From: Afipia sp. Root123D2
Lineage (GTDB): Bacteria > Pseudomonadota > Alphaproteobacteria > Rhizobiales > Xanthobacteraceae
Direction of reading: 5' to 3'
NCBI RefSeq assembly: GCF_001425835.1
Contig: NZ_LMDP01000001.1
Coordinates: forward strand, 373,476 to 437,475
DNA: 64,000 nucleotides
Shown here: piece by piece, positions 29,239-38,041 of the stretch
Position numbering within the stretch: the stretch's first letter is position 1
How the letters are laid out: each line of letters starts with the position of its first letter
The notes under the pieces: generated by a model
Seen by the model: only the letters and a program-made list of their open reading frames with translations
Told to the model about the DNA's origin: nothing
Databases searched by the model: none
Translations under genes and position numbers: made by a program

Positions 29239-29961
29239 TCAGAGAAGAAGCTCGCCAGCGAGGAAACGCTGGGCGGCCTCGGTGGTCGGGTTGGAGAAGA
29301 AGGTAGGGCCTGCACTGCTTTCGACGATGCGGCCGCGATTAAGTAGAATGACCTCGCCGGCGAGGCGGCGAGCCTCGCCGAGATCGTGTGTCGACATCAC
29401 GACCTTGATGTTGCGGGCGGCGACCGCGCGGACAACATCCTCTATCGCCTTGGTGGCGGCGGGATCGAGCGCCGCGGTCGGCTCGTCGAGGAATAGCACT
29501 TCCGGATCGCGCCCGAGCGCGCGCGCCAGCGCCAGGCGCTGCTGCTCGCCGCCGGACAATTGCCGCGCTGAACGGTCGGCGAATTCGGACAGGCCCACCA
29601 GTTCGAGCAATTCGGCAATCCGCGCTTTCCAGCGCGAGCGGGGAATGTCGGCGCTGGCGAGTGCATATTCGATATTGGCCGCGGCGCTGCGTCGTAACAT
29701 CGACGGGCGCTGAAACACGATGGCACGGCGAACCGGAGCGACATGCTCGCGTTCGCCCCACGTGACGCGTCCCTCGCTCGGCGCGATCAATCCCATCGCC
29801 AGCCGCAGCAGCGTGGTTTTGCCGGACCCGTTGGGGCCGATCAGCAGTGTCGGCGCGCCGGGATTGAGGGTCATGTCGACGGCGTCGAGGATCGCGCGAC
29901 CGCCGGCGCGCACGGTGACGCGTTCGAATCTGATCGGCAGGTCGGACGGTGGTGCGCGCAT
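29239..29961 (-). CDS. tupC: Tungstate ABC transporter ATP-binding protein
   Basis: 240 residues; start is the Met before RAPPSDLPIRFERV, overlapping or abutting the permease stop (the longer frame would run through the permease gene). Walker A LIGPNGSGKTTLLRL, Q-loop VFQRPSMLRRSAAANIEYAL, signature QLSGGEQQRLALARAL, Walker B VLFLDEPTAALDP and H-loop MSTHDLG are complete. Energises TupB. Confidence 0.92.
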   Translation of the reverse strand: MRAPPSDLPIRFERVTVRAGGRAILDAVDMTLNPGAPTLLIGPNGSGKTTLLRLAMGLIAPSEGRVTWGEREHVAPVRRAIVFQRPSMLRRSAAANIEYALASADIPRSRWKARIAELLELVGLSEFADRSARQLSGGEQQRLALARALGRDPEVLFLDEPTAALDPAATKAIEDVVRAVAARNIKVVMSTHDLGEARRLAGEVILLNRGRIVESSAGPTFFSNPTTEAAQRFLAGELLL

Positions 29962-29963
29962 GA

Positions 29964-30659
29964 TCACCCGCCCGCGTATCGTTCGCCGGCGCGCCGCGCG
30001 CCCCAGGCCAGCGCATTGATCGCCATGACGATGACGATCAGCACGATGCCGAGGCCGACAGCCAGGGGCAGGTCGCCTTTGGAGGTCTCGAGCGCAATGG
30101 TCGTGGTCATGGTGCGAGTGAAGCCATCGATGTTGCCGCCGACGATGATGATGGCGCCGACCTCCGCTGCCGCTCGTCCGAAGCCGGCGAGCAGAGCGGT
30201 GACGAGGCTGAAGCGCGCATCCCAGATCAGGGTGGCGACACGCCCGACCGGGCCGATATTCATCGCGGTCAACTCGTCGCGATACTCGACCCAATAGTCC
30301 TCAATGGTCTGTCGCGCCAGAGCGGCGATGATCGGCGTCACCAGGATGGTTTGCGCGACGATCATGGCTTTGGGAGTGAACAGCAGTCCGAGCGACCCGA
30401 ACAGGCCGGAACGCGACAGCAGCAGGTAGACCGCGAGCCCGACCACGACCGGCGGCAGACCCATTAATGCGTTGAGAACGACGATCACCGCCTGGCGCCC
30501 CGGAAACGAATTCAAGGCAATCGCGGCCCCGGCCGGCACGCCGATCAATGCAGCGCAGCACACCGCCGACAGGCTGACGAACAGCGATAGCCGAACCACC
30601 TCAAGCAGACCCGCGTCGAGGGTCAATATGAGGTGCAGTGCCGATTCTCCATTGGACAT
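29964..30659 (-). CDS. tupB: Tungstate ABC transporter permease
   Basis: 231 residues from ATG 30659; the frame extends further but the extra 47 residues are arginine-rich and not membrane-like. Five to six helices, with the coupling loop EYRDELTAMNIGPVGRVATLIWDAR and GFGRAAAEVGAIIIVGGNIDGFTRTMTTTIALETSKGDLPLAVGLG, characteristic of TupB/WtpB-like permeases. The stop abuts tupC (1-2 base gap). Confidence 0.9.
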   Translation of the reverse strand: MSNGESALHLILTLDAGLLEVVRLSLFVSLSAVCCAALIGVPAGAAIALNSFPGRQAVIVVLNALMGLPPVVVGLAVYLLLSRSGLFGSLGLLFTPKAMIVAQTILVTPIIAALARQTIEDYWVEYRDELTAMNIGPVGRVATLIWDARFSLVTALLAGFGRAAAEVGAIIIVGGNIDGFTRTMTTTIALETSKGDLPLAVGLGIVLIVIVMAINALAWGARRAGERYAGG

Positions 30660-30798
30660 GGTCGCAATCCATTTGCAGCGTTTGCGGTAGTTTGCCTCAT
30701 AGCGTCGCCGCCGGGAAACTGAAAGTCGCGTCGCTGCCGTAGATGGGCGCAAGAGCCGCATCCTTGCAAAGTCGCAGCCGATTGGGCCACCTTGCGGC
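30660..30798. promoter_or_regulatory. Divergent promoter region between tupBCA and moeA-like gene
   Basis: 139 bases serve both directions. I looked for a ModE-type palindrome (ATCGnTATA...) and for a Moco/Tuco riboswitch core and did not find a convincing one. Tungstate or molybdate control therefore remains unproven. Confidence 0.4.
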
Positions 30799-31923
30799 AT
30801 GACTCACGCGCAACATCCTGGATCGCTGACACCTCTCGAAAAGGCTTTGGCCCTGCTGCTCGACGGCCTCGCACCGGTTGCTCCTCGCCCGATTCCTCTC
30901 GCGACGGCGCAAGGCGGTGTCGTGGCGGAGAATGTCGCATTGCGGCATAGGCTACCGCTATATGACATGGCCGTGGTCGATGGCTGGGCGCTTTCGGCTT
31001 ACGATCTTGTCGGAGCGTCGTCCTATGCGCCTGTGATGCTGGCTGTGTCGCCCGCCTGGGTAGATGCCGGGGATCGCATGCCGGAGGGCTGCGATTGCGT
31101 GCTCGACACGGCGCAGGTCGAAACGGCTGGCGCGATGGTTCATGTACTGGCCGAAGCACTTCCGGGACAGGGCGTCCGCCGCGCCGGTGGCGATCTTAAG
31201 GAAGGGCAATCCGTTCTGCAGGCCGGTGAGCCATTGCGCGCCATCGACATGATGGTGGCGCGGACCGCGGGCCTCGATACGGTCCCGGTGCGCCGTCCGC
31301 GAATGACGATTGTCACCGTGCCATCGGCGACGGGCGATGCTGTGACGGCGCACATGATTGCGGAAGAAGCGCGCCATGGCGGCGCGGATATCACGGTCAT
31401 CCCGGCGCCGGGACGCGACGCCGCGTCGATCGCGGCGGTGCTGAAGGATGTGACATGTGATCTGTTGCTGACGGTGGGCGGCACTGGCGCAGGGCGCAGT
31501 GATGCCGCTATTTCGGCGCTGACGGAGCAAGGCGCGCAACTCGCTCACAGTCTCGCCGTGCAACCGGGGCGAACGGCGGCCGTCGGGCAGCTCAATGGCT
31601 CGCCGGTGATCGCCTTGCCCGGCGCGCCAGATCAGGCGCTGGCGGTGTGGTGGACGCTGGGACGCCCGGCGTTGGATCACCTTGCGGGCCGCAGCGCGCG
31701 CCGGACGCTCACATTGCCGCTGGCGCGAAAAATTTCATCCGGCCCCGGCGTCGCCGATGTCGTTCTGCTCCAACAGGCGGACGATCACTGGATGCCGCTG
31801 GCGATCGGCGACCTGTCGCTTCAACACCTTGCGCAGGCCGACGCCTGGCTCGCGGTGCCGGGCGACAGCGAAGGCCATGCCGCGGGAACGCCCTGCGCCG
31901 CATATCTTCTGCGCGATTGCTGA
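30799..31923 (+). CDS. MoeA-like molybdopterin-binding protein, shortened and catalytically diverged
   Basis: 374 residues. MoeA domain order is kept: N-terminal region with LPLYDMAVVDGWAL (counterpart of NSAVDGYAV), RRAGGDLKEGQSVL, then the MoCF domain with VGGTGAGRSDAA and GSPVIALPGAPDQAL. Several usual residues differ: the SGG...DHVK segment is GGTGAGRSDAAI, KPGRP is QPGRT, and PGNP is PGAP. It may bind metal-free or loaded pterin without inserting metal, or serve a regulatory role. Divergent from tupBCA and 13 bases before the MoeA fusion gene. Confidence 0.8.
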   Translation: MTHAQHPGSLTPLEKALALLLDGLAPVAPRPIPLATAQGGVVAENVALRHRLPLYDMAVVDGWALSAYDLVGASSYAPVMLAVSPAWVDAGDRMPEGCDCVLDTAQVETAGAMVHVLAEALPGQGVRRAGGDLKEGQSVLQAGEPLRAIDMMVARTAGLDTVPVRRPRMTIVTVPSATGDAVTAHMIAEEARHGGADITVIPAPGRDAASIAAVLKDVTCDLLLTVGGTGAGRSDAAISALTEQGAQLAHSLAVQPGRTAAVGQLNGSPVIALPGAPDQALAVWWTLGRPALDHLAGRSARRTLTLPLARKISSGPGVADVVLLQQADDHWMPLAIGDLSLQHLAQADAWLAVPGDSEGHAAGTPCAAYLLRDC

Positions 31924-31936
31924 TAGACTAGCCGTC

Positions 31937-33886
31937 ATGAACAACCCGTTCCGAACCATCTCTTCCGCGGCGACCGAACAGGATCAGTTCCTGACCGTAC
32001 TGTCGCGCGAGGAGGCGCTGGCCCGCTTCGAGCAGGCGTTGTTTCCACGCGTGCGCGCTCACGAAATACGCAAGCTCGGCGATGCGCTGGGTTTTGCGCT
32101 CCTGGCCGATGTGGTGGCGCCGATCGATGTTCCGCCATTCGACCGCTCCAATGTCGACGGTTTCGCGGTCCGTGCGGCGGATCTCAATGAGGCCACCGAG
32201 GCAAACCCCGTCCGTCTCTCCCTCAATGGTGAGATGATCGCCTGCGGCACTCAGCCGCGCCTGCCGGTGCAGCCGGGGACGGCGACCCCGATCGCGACCG
32301 GCGGCCCGGTGCCGCGTGGCGCAAATGCCGTCATCATGATCGAGCACACTCAGCCGGCCGGCGACAATGCCATCGACATCCGCCGCGCCACCGCACCCGG
32401 CCAGTTTGTGTCCTACGCCGGTTCGGACATTGCGCGCGGCGAGGCGTTGATGCGCGCCGGCACGGTGATCGGGTCGCGCGAAATCGGGATGCTTGCCGCC
32501 TGCGGCATTGCCGAGGTGGCGGTGGTCAAGCGGCCGCGCGTCGCGATCCTGTCCACTGGCGACGAACTGGTTCAGCCCGGTGCGGCGCTGCGGCCGGCCG
32601 CGATCTACGATACCAACGGCGCCATCGTCACCGCGGCTGTCGCGGAAAACGGCGGCGAGGCGAATTTCCTCGGTGCCTTCTCGGACGATGAAGCCGAACT
32701 CGAAGCGGCGATGCGCAAGGCGCTGGCTGAGCACGATATGCTGGTTCTGTCCGGCGGCACGTCGAAAGGGGCAGGCGATGTCTCCCATCGCATCATTTCC
32801 CGCCTTGGCGCACCGGGAATTGTCGCCCATGGCGTGGCGCTGAAGCCGGGCAAGCCGCTGTGTCTCGCGGTGTGCGACGGCAAGCCGGTGGTGATCCTGC
32901 CGGGTTTTCCGACATCGGCGATGTTCACCTTCCACGACATGATCGTGCCGGTGCTGCGAGAACTCGCGGGTCTGCCGCCGCGTGCGGATGCGCAGGTGAC
33001 CGCGCGGGTGCCGGTGCGCATCGCGTCCGAACTCGGCCGCACCGAATTCGTGATGGTGTCGCTGGTCGAAGGCGACAACGGGCTGATCGCCTATCCGTCC
33101 GGCAAGGGCTCCGGCGCGATCACATCGTTCTCGCAATCGGATGGATTTCTGAAGATTGACGCGCTCGCCGACCAGATGCCGGCCGATACGCAAGCGCAGG
33201 TCACGCTGTTCACGCCGCATGTCCGCGTGCCGGATCTTGTCATCATCGGCAGTCACTGTACCGGCCTCGACGTGGTCACCGCGCCGCTGGTGCGCGCGGG
33301 CCTGTCGGTGCGTTCGATTTCGGTCGGCAGTCTTGGCGGGCTGGCGGCGGCGCGGCGCGGCGAGTGCGATCTCGCACCAATCCACCTGTTCGACGACAAG
33401 ACCGGGACCTACAACACACCGTTCCTTTACGCCGGTCTTGATCTCGTGCCGGGCTACCGGCGCATGCAGGGCATCGCGTTTCGTGTCGGCGACAAACGGT
33501 TCGAGGGGGAAGACGCGCAAGGCGCGGTGCGTGCCGCGCTGGCCGATCCGTCATGCCTGATGGTCAATCGCAATCAGGGCGCGGGAACACGCATTCTGAT
33601 CGATCAACTGCTCGGCAGGCAACGGCCCGACGGCTACTGGAATCAACCGCGCTCGCACAATGCAGTTGCGGCGGCAGTTGCGCAGCATCGCGCCGACTGG
33701 GGCGTCACCATTGCGCCGGTGGCGCGCGCTGCCGGTCTTGGATTCATTCCGCTGGCCGAAGAGCACTACGATTTCGCGATGGTCGAAAAACGGCGCGACC
33801 GGCCTGCGGTGAAGGCATTTCTGGAGTCGCTGGCGTCGCCGGAAACGCGCGCTGCGCTGGAGCGGGCCGGCTTCCGCCCGGCCTAA
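31937..33886 (+). CDS. MoeA fused to C-terminal periplasmic-binding-like (PBP) domain
   Basis: 649 residues from ATG 31937. Residues ~25-415 are Moe[56 protein letters not shown] and [11 protein letters not shown]. Residues ~430-645 form a PBP/LysR-effector-like domain, starting [22 protein letters not shown], with [39 protein letters not shown] and [26 protein letters not shown]. This MoeA-PBP fusion is known in archaea and some bacteria, but its ligand is not established. With tupA in the same locus it may sense or hand over oxyanion or pterin. It overlaps convergent mobA by four bases. Confidence 0.88.
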   Translation: MNNPFRTISSAATEQDQFLTVLSREEALARFEQALFPRVRAHEIRKLGDALGFALLADVVAPIDVPPFDRSNVDGFAVRAADLNEATEANPVRLSLNGEMIACGTQPRLPVQPGTATPIATGGPVPRGANAVIMIEHTQPAGDNAIDIRRATAPGQFVSYAGSDIARGEALMRAGTVIGSREIGMLAACGIAEVAVVKRPRVAILSTGDELVQPGAALRPAAIYDTNGAIVTAAVAENGGEANFLGAFSDDEAELEAAMRKALAEHDMLVLSGGTSKGAGDVSHRIISRLGAPGIVAHGVALKPGKPLCLAVCDGKPVVILPGFPTSAMFTFHDMIVPVLRELAGLPPRADAQVTARVPVRIASELGRTEFVMVSLVEGDNGLIAYPSGKGSGAITSFSQSDGFLKIDALADQMPADTQAQVTLFTPHVRVPDLVIIGSHCTGLDVVTAPLVRAGLSVRSISVGSLGGLAAARRGECDLAPIHLFDDKTGTYNTPFLYAGLDLVPGYRRMQGIAFRVGDKRFEGEDAQGAVRAALADPSCLMVNRNQGAGTRILIDQLLGRQRPDGYWNQPRSHNAVAAAVAQHRADWGVTIAPVARAAGLGFIPLAEEHYDFAMVEKRRDRPAVKAFLESLASPETRAALERAGFRPA

Positions 33887-34509
33887 CCACCATCCAGCGC
33901 CGCAATGCGCTCGGCGTCGGCAATGTCTTCGACGGTATTGGCGTTGAAAAACGGATCGAGCGGTTCGGTCGGCCAGTCGACAGTGGCAAGACGATAGCGC
34001 GCGGTCCAGCGGTCGATCTTGCGCATGTCCTCCCCCACCAGCGCGTGACGCAGCTCTTCGCGCAGGCCGACATGCCACAATCCGATTACCGGATGGGTTT
34101 GGCCGCCCGACGATGCGACTGCGAGTTGCGCGTCCTGTTCGGCGCGGGCGCGGTGAAGCCGCTCCACCAGATCGCGCGGCAGGAACGGGCAATCGCCCGC
34201 CGCGCTCAATATCCATGTGACATCGGGGCGATGCGCGGCGGTCCAGTCGAGCGCAGCGAGGATGCCGGCAAGCGGACCGGGAAAGTCTTCCACCGTATCG
34301 GCGATCACCGGCAGGCCGAAGGCGGCGAAGCGCGACGGATCACCATTGGCGTTGAGGATCAGGCCATCGCATTGCGGCTGCAGCCGCGCGATGACGCGGT
34401 CGAGAATGGTCCGGCCACCGATCTGGCGCATCGGCTTGTCGCCGCCGCCCATACGGCGCGCCAGACCGCCCGCGAGCAGTACACCGGGCGTCGGCGGAAA
34501 CTCAGTCAT
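33883..34509 (-). CDS. mobA: Molybdenum cofactor guanylyltransferase MobA
   Basis: 208 residues from ATG 34509, overlapping fdhD by eight bases. The nucleotidyltransferase motif [24 protein letters not shown] binds GTP, and [20 protein letters not shown] holds the metal-binding Asp. It adds GMP to the cofactor to give the bis-MGD form needed by formate dehydrogenase. Confidence 0.93.
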   Translation of the reverse strand: MTEFPPTPGVLLAGGLARRMGGGDKPMRQIGGRTILDRVIARLQPQCDGLILNANGDPSRFAAFGLPVIADTVEDFPGPLAGILAALDWTAAHRPDVTWILSAAGDCPFLPRDLVERLHRARAEQDAQLAVASSGGQTHPVIGLWHVGLREELRHALVGEDMRKIDRWTARYRLATVDWPTEPLDPFFNANTVEDIADAERIAALDGG

Positions 34510-35392
34510 CGCGATCGCTGCCCTTGCGCTTGTGCTTGGCGGATTCGTCTTCGACGTAGGCAAGGTCCTGATCGAAAACGATGCGCTCCTGTCCCGACAA
34601 TGCGATGAATCGCTTGCCGCGTGCGCGACCGACCAGCGTCAAGCCAACCTGCCGCGCCAGATCGACACCCCATGCGGTGAAGCCGGAGCGCGACACCAGA
34701 ATCGGAATTCCCATGCGGACCGTCTTGATCACCATTTCCGATGTCAGCCGCCCGGTGGTGTAGAGAATCTTGTCGCCGGGGTCGACGTCGTGGCGATAGA
34801 TCCAGCCGGCAATCTTGTCGACCGCGTTGTGTCGCCCGACGTCCTCGGTGTAGCAGACCGGCGTGCCTTCCTTGCACAGCACGCAGCCATGTATCGCGCC
34901 AGCCTCGAGATAGAGCGAGGGCATGGTGTTGATCTGGTGCGTCATCTCATAAAGCCACGACGTGCGCAGTTGCGTGGCGGGCAGCTTGATCTCCTCGATC
35001 GCCTCGAGCAGGTCGCCGAATGCTGTGCCTTGCGCACAGCCGGAGGTCTGGGTGCGCTTCTTCAGCTTCTGCTCGAAATTGGTGCCGTGCTCGGTGCGGA
35101 CCACGACCACCTGCAGATCGTCGTGATATTCGACGTCGGTGACGATGTCGTCATACTTCAGCATGTTCTGGTTGAGCAGGTAGCCGAGCGCGAGATACTC
35201 CGGATAGTCGTTGATCGTCATCATGGTGACGATTTCCTGCGCGTTCAGGTACAGCGTCAACGGCCGTTCGACCGGAACGCTGATCTCGACCGGCGCGCCG
35301 GTCTGGTCGGTGCCGAGGACCTTTTCGGTCAGGCGCGGGTCCGCCGGATTGGGCACGATAAGCGGGGCGGGTGTTTTGACAGCCTTGGTCAC
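34502..35392 (-). CDS. fdhD: Formate dehydrogenase accessory sulfurtransferase FdhD
   Basis: 296 residues from GTG 35392 (frame extends a further 26 codons without support). Motifs: [58 protein letters not shown] and [28 protein letters not shown]. FdhD moves sulfur from a cysteine desulfurase to the Mo/W-bis-MGD of formate dehydrogenase. The usual CxxC loop is here SGCAQGT with a single Cys (about residue 119). It is followed by mobA on the same strand. Confidence 0.95.
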   Translation of the reverse strand: MTKAVKTPAPLIVPNPADPRLTEKVLGTDQTGAPVEISVPVERPLTLYLNAQEIVTMMTINDYPEYLALGYLLNQNMLKYDDIVTDVEYHDDLQVVVVRTEHGTNFEQKLKKRTQTSGCAQGTAFGDLLEAIEEIKLPATQLRTSWLYEMTHQINTMPSLYLEAGAIHGCVLCKEGTPVCYTEDVGRHNAVDKIAGWIYRHDVDPGDKILYTTGRLTSEMVIKTVRMGIPILVSRSGFTAWGVDLARQVGLTLVGRARGKRFIALSGQERIVFDQDLAYVEDESAKHKRKGSDRDD

Positions 35393-35560
35393 GTCACTCT
35401 CATTCCTGTGCTCGTCATCGTGCCTCTGGGCGCAACTCCGCCGATTTGGGGGTAACGAGGCGGAATTCAACGCCGCGCCGCTCTGGTTTCAATATCATAG
35501 ACCGCTTAAGTTGAGTCCGCTTGAAGGAATTCGTCGCCGGGTGCGACGCCGGAGAATGGC

Positions 35561-36088
35561 ATGAAGGTGATTGCTCTTGCGGGATGGAGCGGCGCGGGGA
35601 AAACGACCCTGCTGACCCGGCTCATTCCGTATTTCACAGCGCAGGGTTTGCGCGTCTCGACCTTGAAGCGGGCGCATCACAGTTTCGATATTGACGTTCC
35701 GGGCAAGGATTCCTGGGTCCATCGTCAGTCCGGCGCGACTGAGGTGCTGATCTCGTCCGGCCGCCGCTGGGCGCTCCTGCATGAATTGCGCGGCGAGCAC
35801 GAACTGAAATTGCCTGATCTGCTGGCCAAGATGTCGCCGGTCGATCTCGTGATCGTGGAGGGCTTCAAGTCGGAACAGCATCGCAAGATAGAGATACACC
35901 GCGCCGCCAACGGCAAGCCGCTGCTGTTCCCGGACGATCCCGATATTGTCGGCGTTATTTCCGATGTGACGGTGGAGACCAAACTGCCGGTCGCGCATCT
36001 CGACGATATTCCGGTGATCGCCACGATGATGCAGGCGGCGGCCGTCGATATCGATGACGTGCTGACCCGCGAACTGAGCGGAATCTGA
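35561..36088 (+). CDS. mobB: Molybdopterin-guanine dinucleotide biosynthesis adaptor MobB
   Basis: 175 residues. P-loop MKVIALAGWSGAGKTTLLTRLIPYF, then RVSTLKRAHHSFDIDVPGKDSW, RHQSGATEVLISS and DLVIVEGFKSEQHRKIEIHR, the standard MobB series. GTP-binding helper of MobA. First gene of mobB-moeA-tusA, plus strand, divergent from fdhD. Confidence 0.94.
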   Translation: MKVIALAGWSGAGKTTLLTRLIPYFTAQGLRVSTLKRAHHSFDIDVPGKDSWVHRQSGATEVLISSGRRWALLHELRGEHELKLPDLLAKMSPVDLVIVEGFKSEQHRKIEIHRAANGKPLLFPDDPDIVGVISDVTVETKLPVAHLDDIPVIATMMQAAAVDIDDVLTRELSGI

Positions 36089-36093
36089 ACCGC

Positions 36094-37350
36094 ATGGCGC
36101 AGCTTTCTGACGACTGCTTTGCATTTGGCGGGCCGCTGATGTCGATCGACGAAGCGGTCGGCATCATCGCGTCGCGCGTCACGCCGGTTGCCGATCTTGA
36201 AACCGTGCCGGTCGTGCAGGCGGATGGCCGCGTTCTCGCCGCGGATATTCGCGCGCCGTTGCCGCTGCCGCCATTCACCAACTCCGCCGTTGATGGTTAT
36301 GCGGTGCGCAGCGCCGATCTGGCGCTCGCCGGCCAGCAGCCGTTTCCGGTAATGGGGCGAATTCAGGCGGGCGCGGCGCCGGGTGCGCCGGTTCTGCCGG
36401 GCCAGGCGGTGCGCATTTTCACCGGCGCGCCGATGCCCGAGGGCGCCGACACGGTGTTCATGCAGGAAGACGTACAGGTCGATGACGCCGGCAATGTCGT
36501 ATTGCCCGCAGGTCTCAAGCCCGGCGCCAATGTGCGGCCCGCAGGAGAGGATATTCGGCGCGACGCCACAGTGCTGCCGTCCGGACGACGGCTGCGCCCC
36601 CAGGACGTCGCACTGACCGCCGCACTCGGTCTGACGCAACTCGAAGTTCGCCGCCGCCTGCGGGTCGCGGTGTTCTCGACCGGCAACGAACTCGTGTCGC
36701 CGGGGGAGGTGCGCGGACCGGCGCAACTGTTCGATTCGAACCGGGTGATGTTGATAGCGATGCTGGCGCGGCTTGGCTGTGCGGTCAGCGATCTCGGTAT
36801 CCTGCGTGACGAGCGCGGTTCGCTTGCCGCTGCCCTGAAGCAAGCCGCGTCGAGCCACGATCTGATCCTGACGTCGGGCGGCGTGTCCACCGGTGAGGAG
36901 GATCACGTCAAGGCCAGCGTGGAGAGCGTCGGAACGCTGGTGCTGTGGCGAATGGCGATCAAACCCGGCCGTCCCGTGGCGATGGGCATCATCGGCGGTA
37001 CGCCCTTCATTGGTCTGCCGGGCAATCCGGTCGCGAGTTTTGTGACCTTCGCTCATGTGGTGCGGCCGGCCGTGCTCGCGCTCGCCGGCGCGGCGCAGGA
37101 GCAACTGGTGCCGACTCCCGTGCGCGCCGCGTTCAGCTACAAGAAGAAGATCGCGCGCCGCGAATACGTCCGGGTCAACTTGCGCAAAGACAGCGATGGT
37201 CTCTATGAGGCGGTGAAATTCCCGCGTGAGGGTGCAGGACTGTTGTCGTCACTGGTGGATACCGACGGGCTGGCGGAGCTCGGCGAGAACGTCACCGCGG
37301 TCGAGCCCGGTCAGACCATCGGCTTTCTCGCTTACTCAAGCCTGATGTAA
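36094..37350 (+). CDS. moeA: Molybdopterin molybdenumtransferase MoeA
   Basis: 418 residues, full length, five bases after mobB. Complete motifs: LPPFTNSAVDGYAVRSADL, GAPMPEGADTVFMQED, GEDIRRDATVLPSGRRL, VFSTGNELVSPGE, LTSGGVSTGEEDHVK, MAIKPGRPVAMG and FIGLPGNPVASFVTF. It inserts metal into adenylylated pterin. Third MoeA-type protein within 7 kb, and the only one with all usual residues. Confidence 0.95.
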   Translation: MAQLSDDCFAFGGPLMSIDEAVGIIASRVTPVADLETVPVVQADGRVLAADIRAPLPLPPFTNSAVDGYAVRSADLALAGQQPFPVMGRIQAGAAPGAPVLPGQAVRIFTGAPMPEGADTVFMQEDVQVDDAGNVVLPAGLKPGANVRPAGEDIRRDATVLPSGRRLRPQDVALTAALGLTQLEVRRRLRVAVFSTGNELVSPGEVRGPAQLFDSNRVMLIAMLARLGCAVSDLGILRDERGSLAAALKQAASSHDLILTSGGVSTGEEDHVKASVESVGTLVLWRMAIKPGRPVAMGIIGGTPFIGLPGNPVASFVTFAHVVRPAVLALAGAAQEQLVPTPVRAAFSYKKKIARREYVRVNLRKDSDGLYEAVKFPREGAGLLSSLVDTDGLAELGENVTAVEPGQTIGFLAYSSLM

Positions 37351-37359
37351 AAGCGGCTT

Positions 37360-37584
37360 ATGACCACCACCAAGCTCGATCTCAGCCGACTGAAATGCCC
37401 GCTGCCGGCTCTCAAGACCCGCAAGGCGTTGAAGTCGCTTGCGCCCGGTGACGTTCTCGAAGTGCTGTGCACCGATCCGTTGTCCATCATCGATATTCCG
37501 GCCCTGATTCAGGAGACCGGAGACCGGGTCGAAATTGCACGGCGCAGCGAGCAGGAGATCGTGTTCGTGATCGTGAAAGCCTGA
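37360..37584 (+). CDS. TusA/SirA-like sulfur carrier
   Basis: 74 residues, nine bases after moeA. DLSRLKCPLPALKTRKALKSLAPGDVLEVLCTDPLSIIDIPALIQETG is the TusA fold with the active Cys13-Pro14 pair. TusA proteins carry persulfide sulfur. In E. coli TusA affects cofactor synthesis and competes for the desulfurase IscS that also feeds FdhD, so its place beside fdhD, mobB and moeA suggests service to formate dehydrogenase maturation. Confidence 0.9.
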   Translation: MTTTKLDLSRLKCPLPALKTRKALKSLAPGDVLEVLCTDPLSIIDIPALIQETGDRVEIARRSEQEIVFVIVKA

Positions 37585-38041
37585 GGCTCGGCATATCGAA
37601 GCCGCGCATTCGCTCGGCCATATGCACTAATTTTCATATATCGCTTTCCGACCTTTTCGCATTCGCAACAAGCGCATTAGTTCGGGATTCTACCATTTTA
37701 CTATCGACAGAGCCGATAGCTTCTGCCCCAATCACAATTCAGTGTAGATTCTGTCGGTCGCGTTCCGGCTTGCCGGGAAGAGTGAAGCCCGGGTTGGGTT
37801 CTCGGCGTCGGCTTTAGCGAACTACACAGGTGAGGTGACACTGTCGCGTGAGCATTGGCTGCTCATGACAAGACGGTGCACGGTTTGAACTGATCGAGTG
37901 CGCTTCGCGATCCTGGCGCGCCTCGAGACTAGTACGGCGGAGCGTGTTTTCGGGGCGTTTCGGATGAGGAAGAAAAAGGGTCGCAACACGAGGCTATGCA
38001 GATCAGCTCATTAAGGGCGGCTGTTTATGGGGAGAAAATAA
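37585..38041. promoter_or_regulatory. 457-base intergenic region before oxlT, with inverted repeat
   Basis: No gene visible. The part from 37615 to 37760 is AT-rich compared with its surroundings and contains a perfect inverted repeat CTATCG-N7-CGATAG (37701-37719). GGGGAG at 38029 is the oxlT ribosome site. A regulated promoter is likely, but -35/-10 elements cannot be fixed. Confidence 0.45.

Noticed and set aside
30660..30798. Molybdenum-cofactor riboswitch or ModE box
   Set aside because: Expected core elements were not found; only an ordinary divergent gap.
31928..33520. 530-codon open frame on the minus strand
   Set aside because: Shadow of the MoeA-PBP fusion gene.
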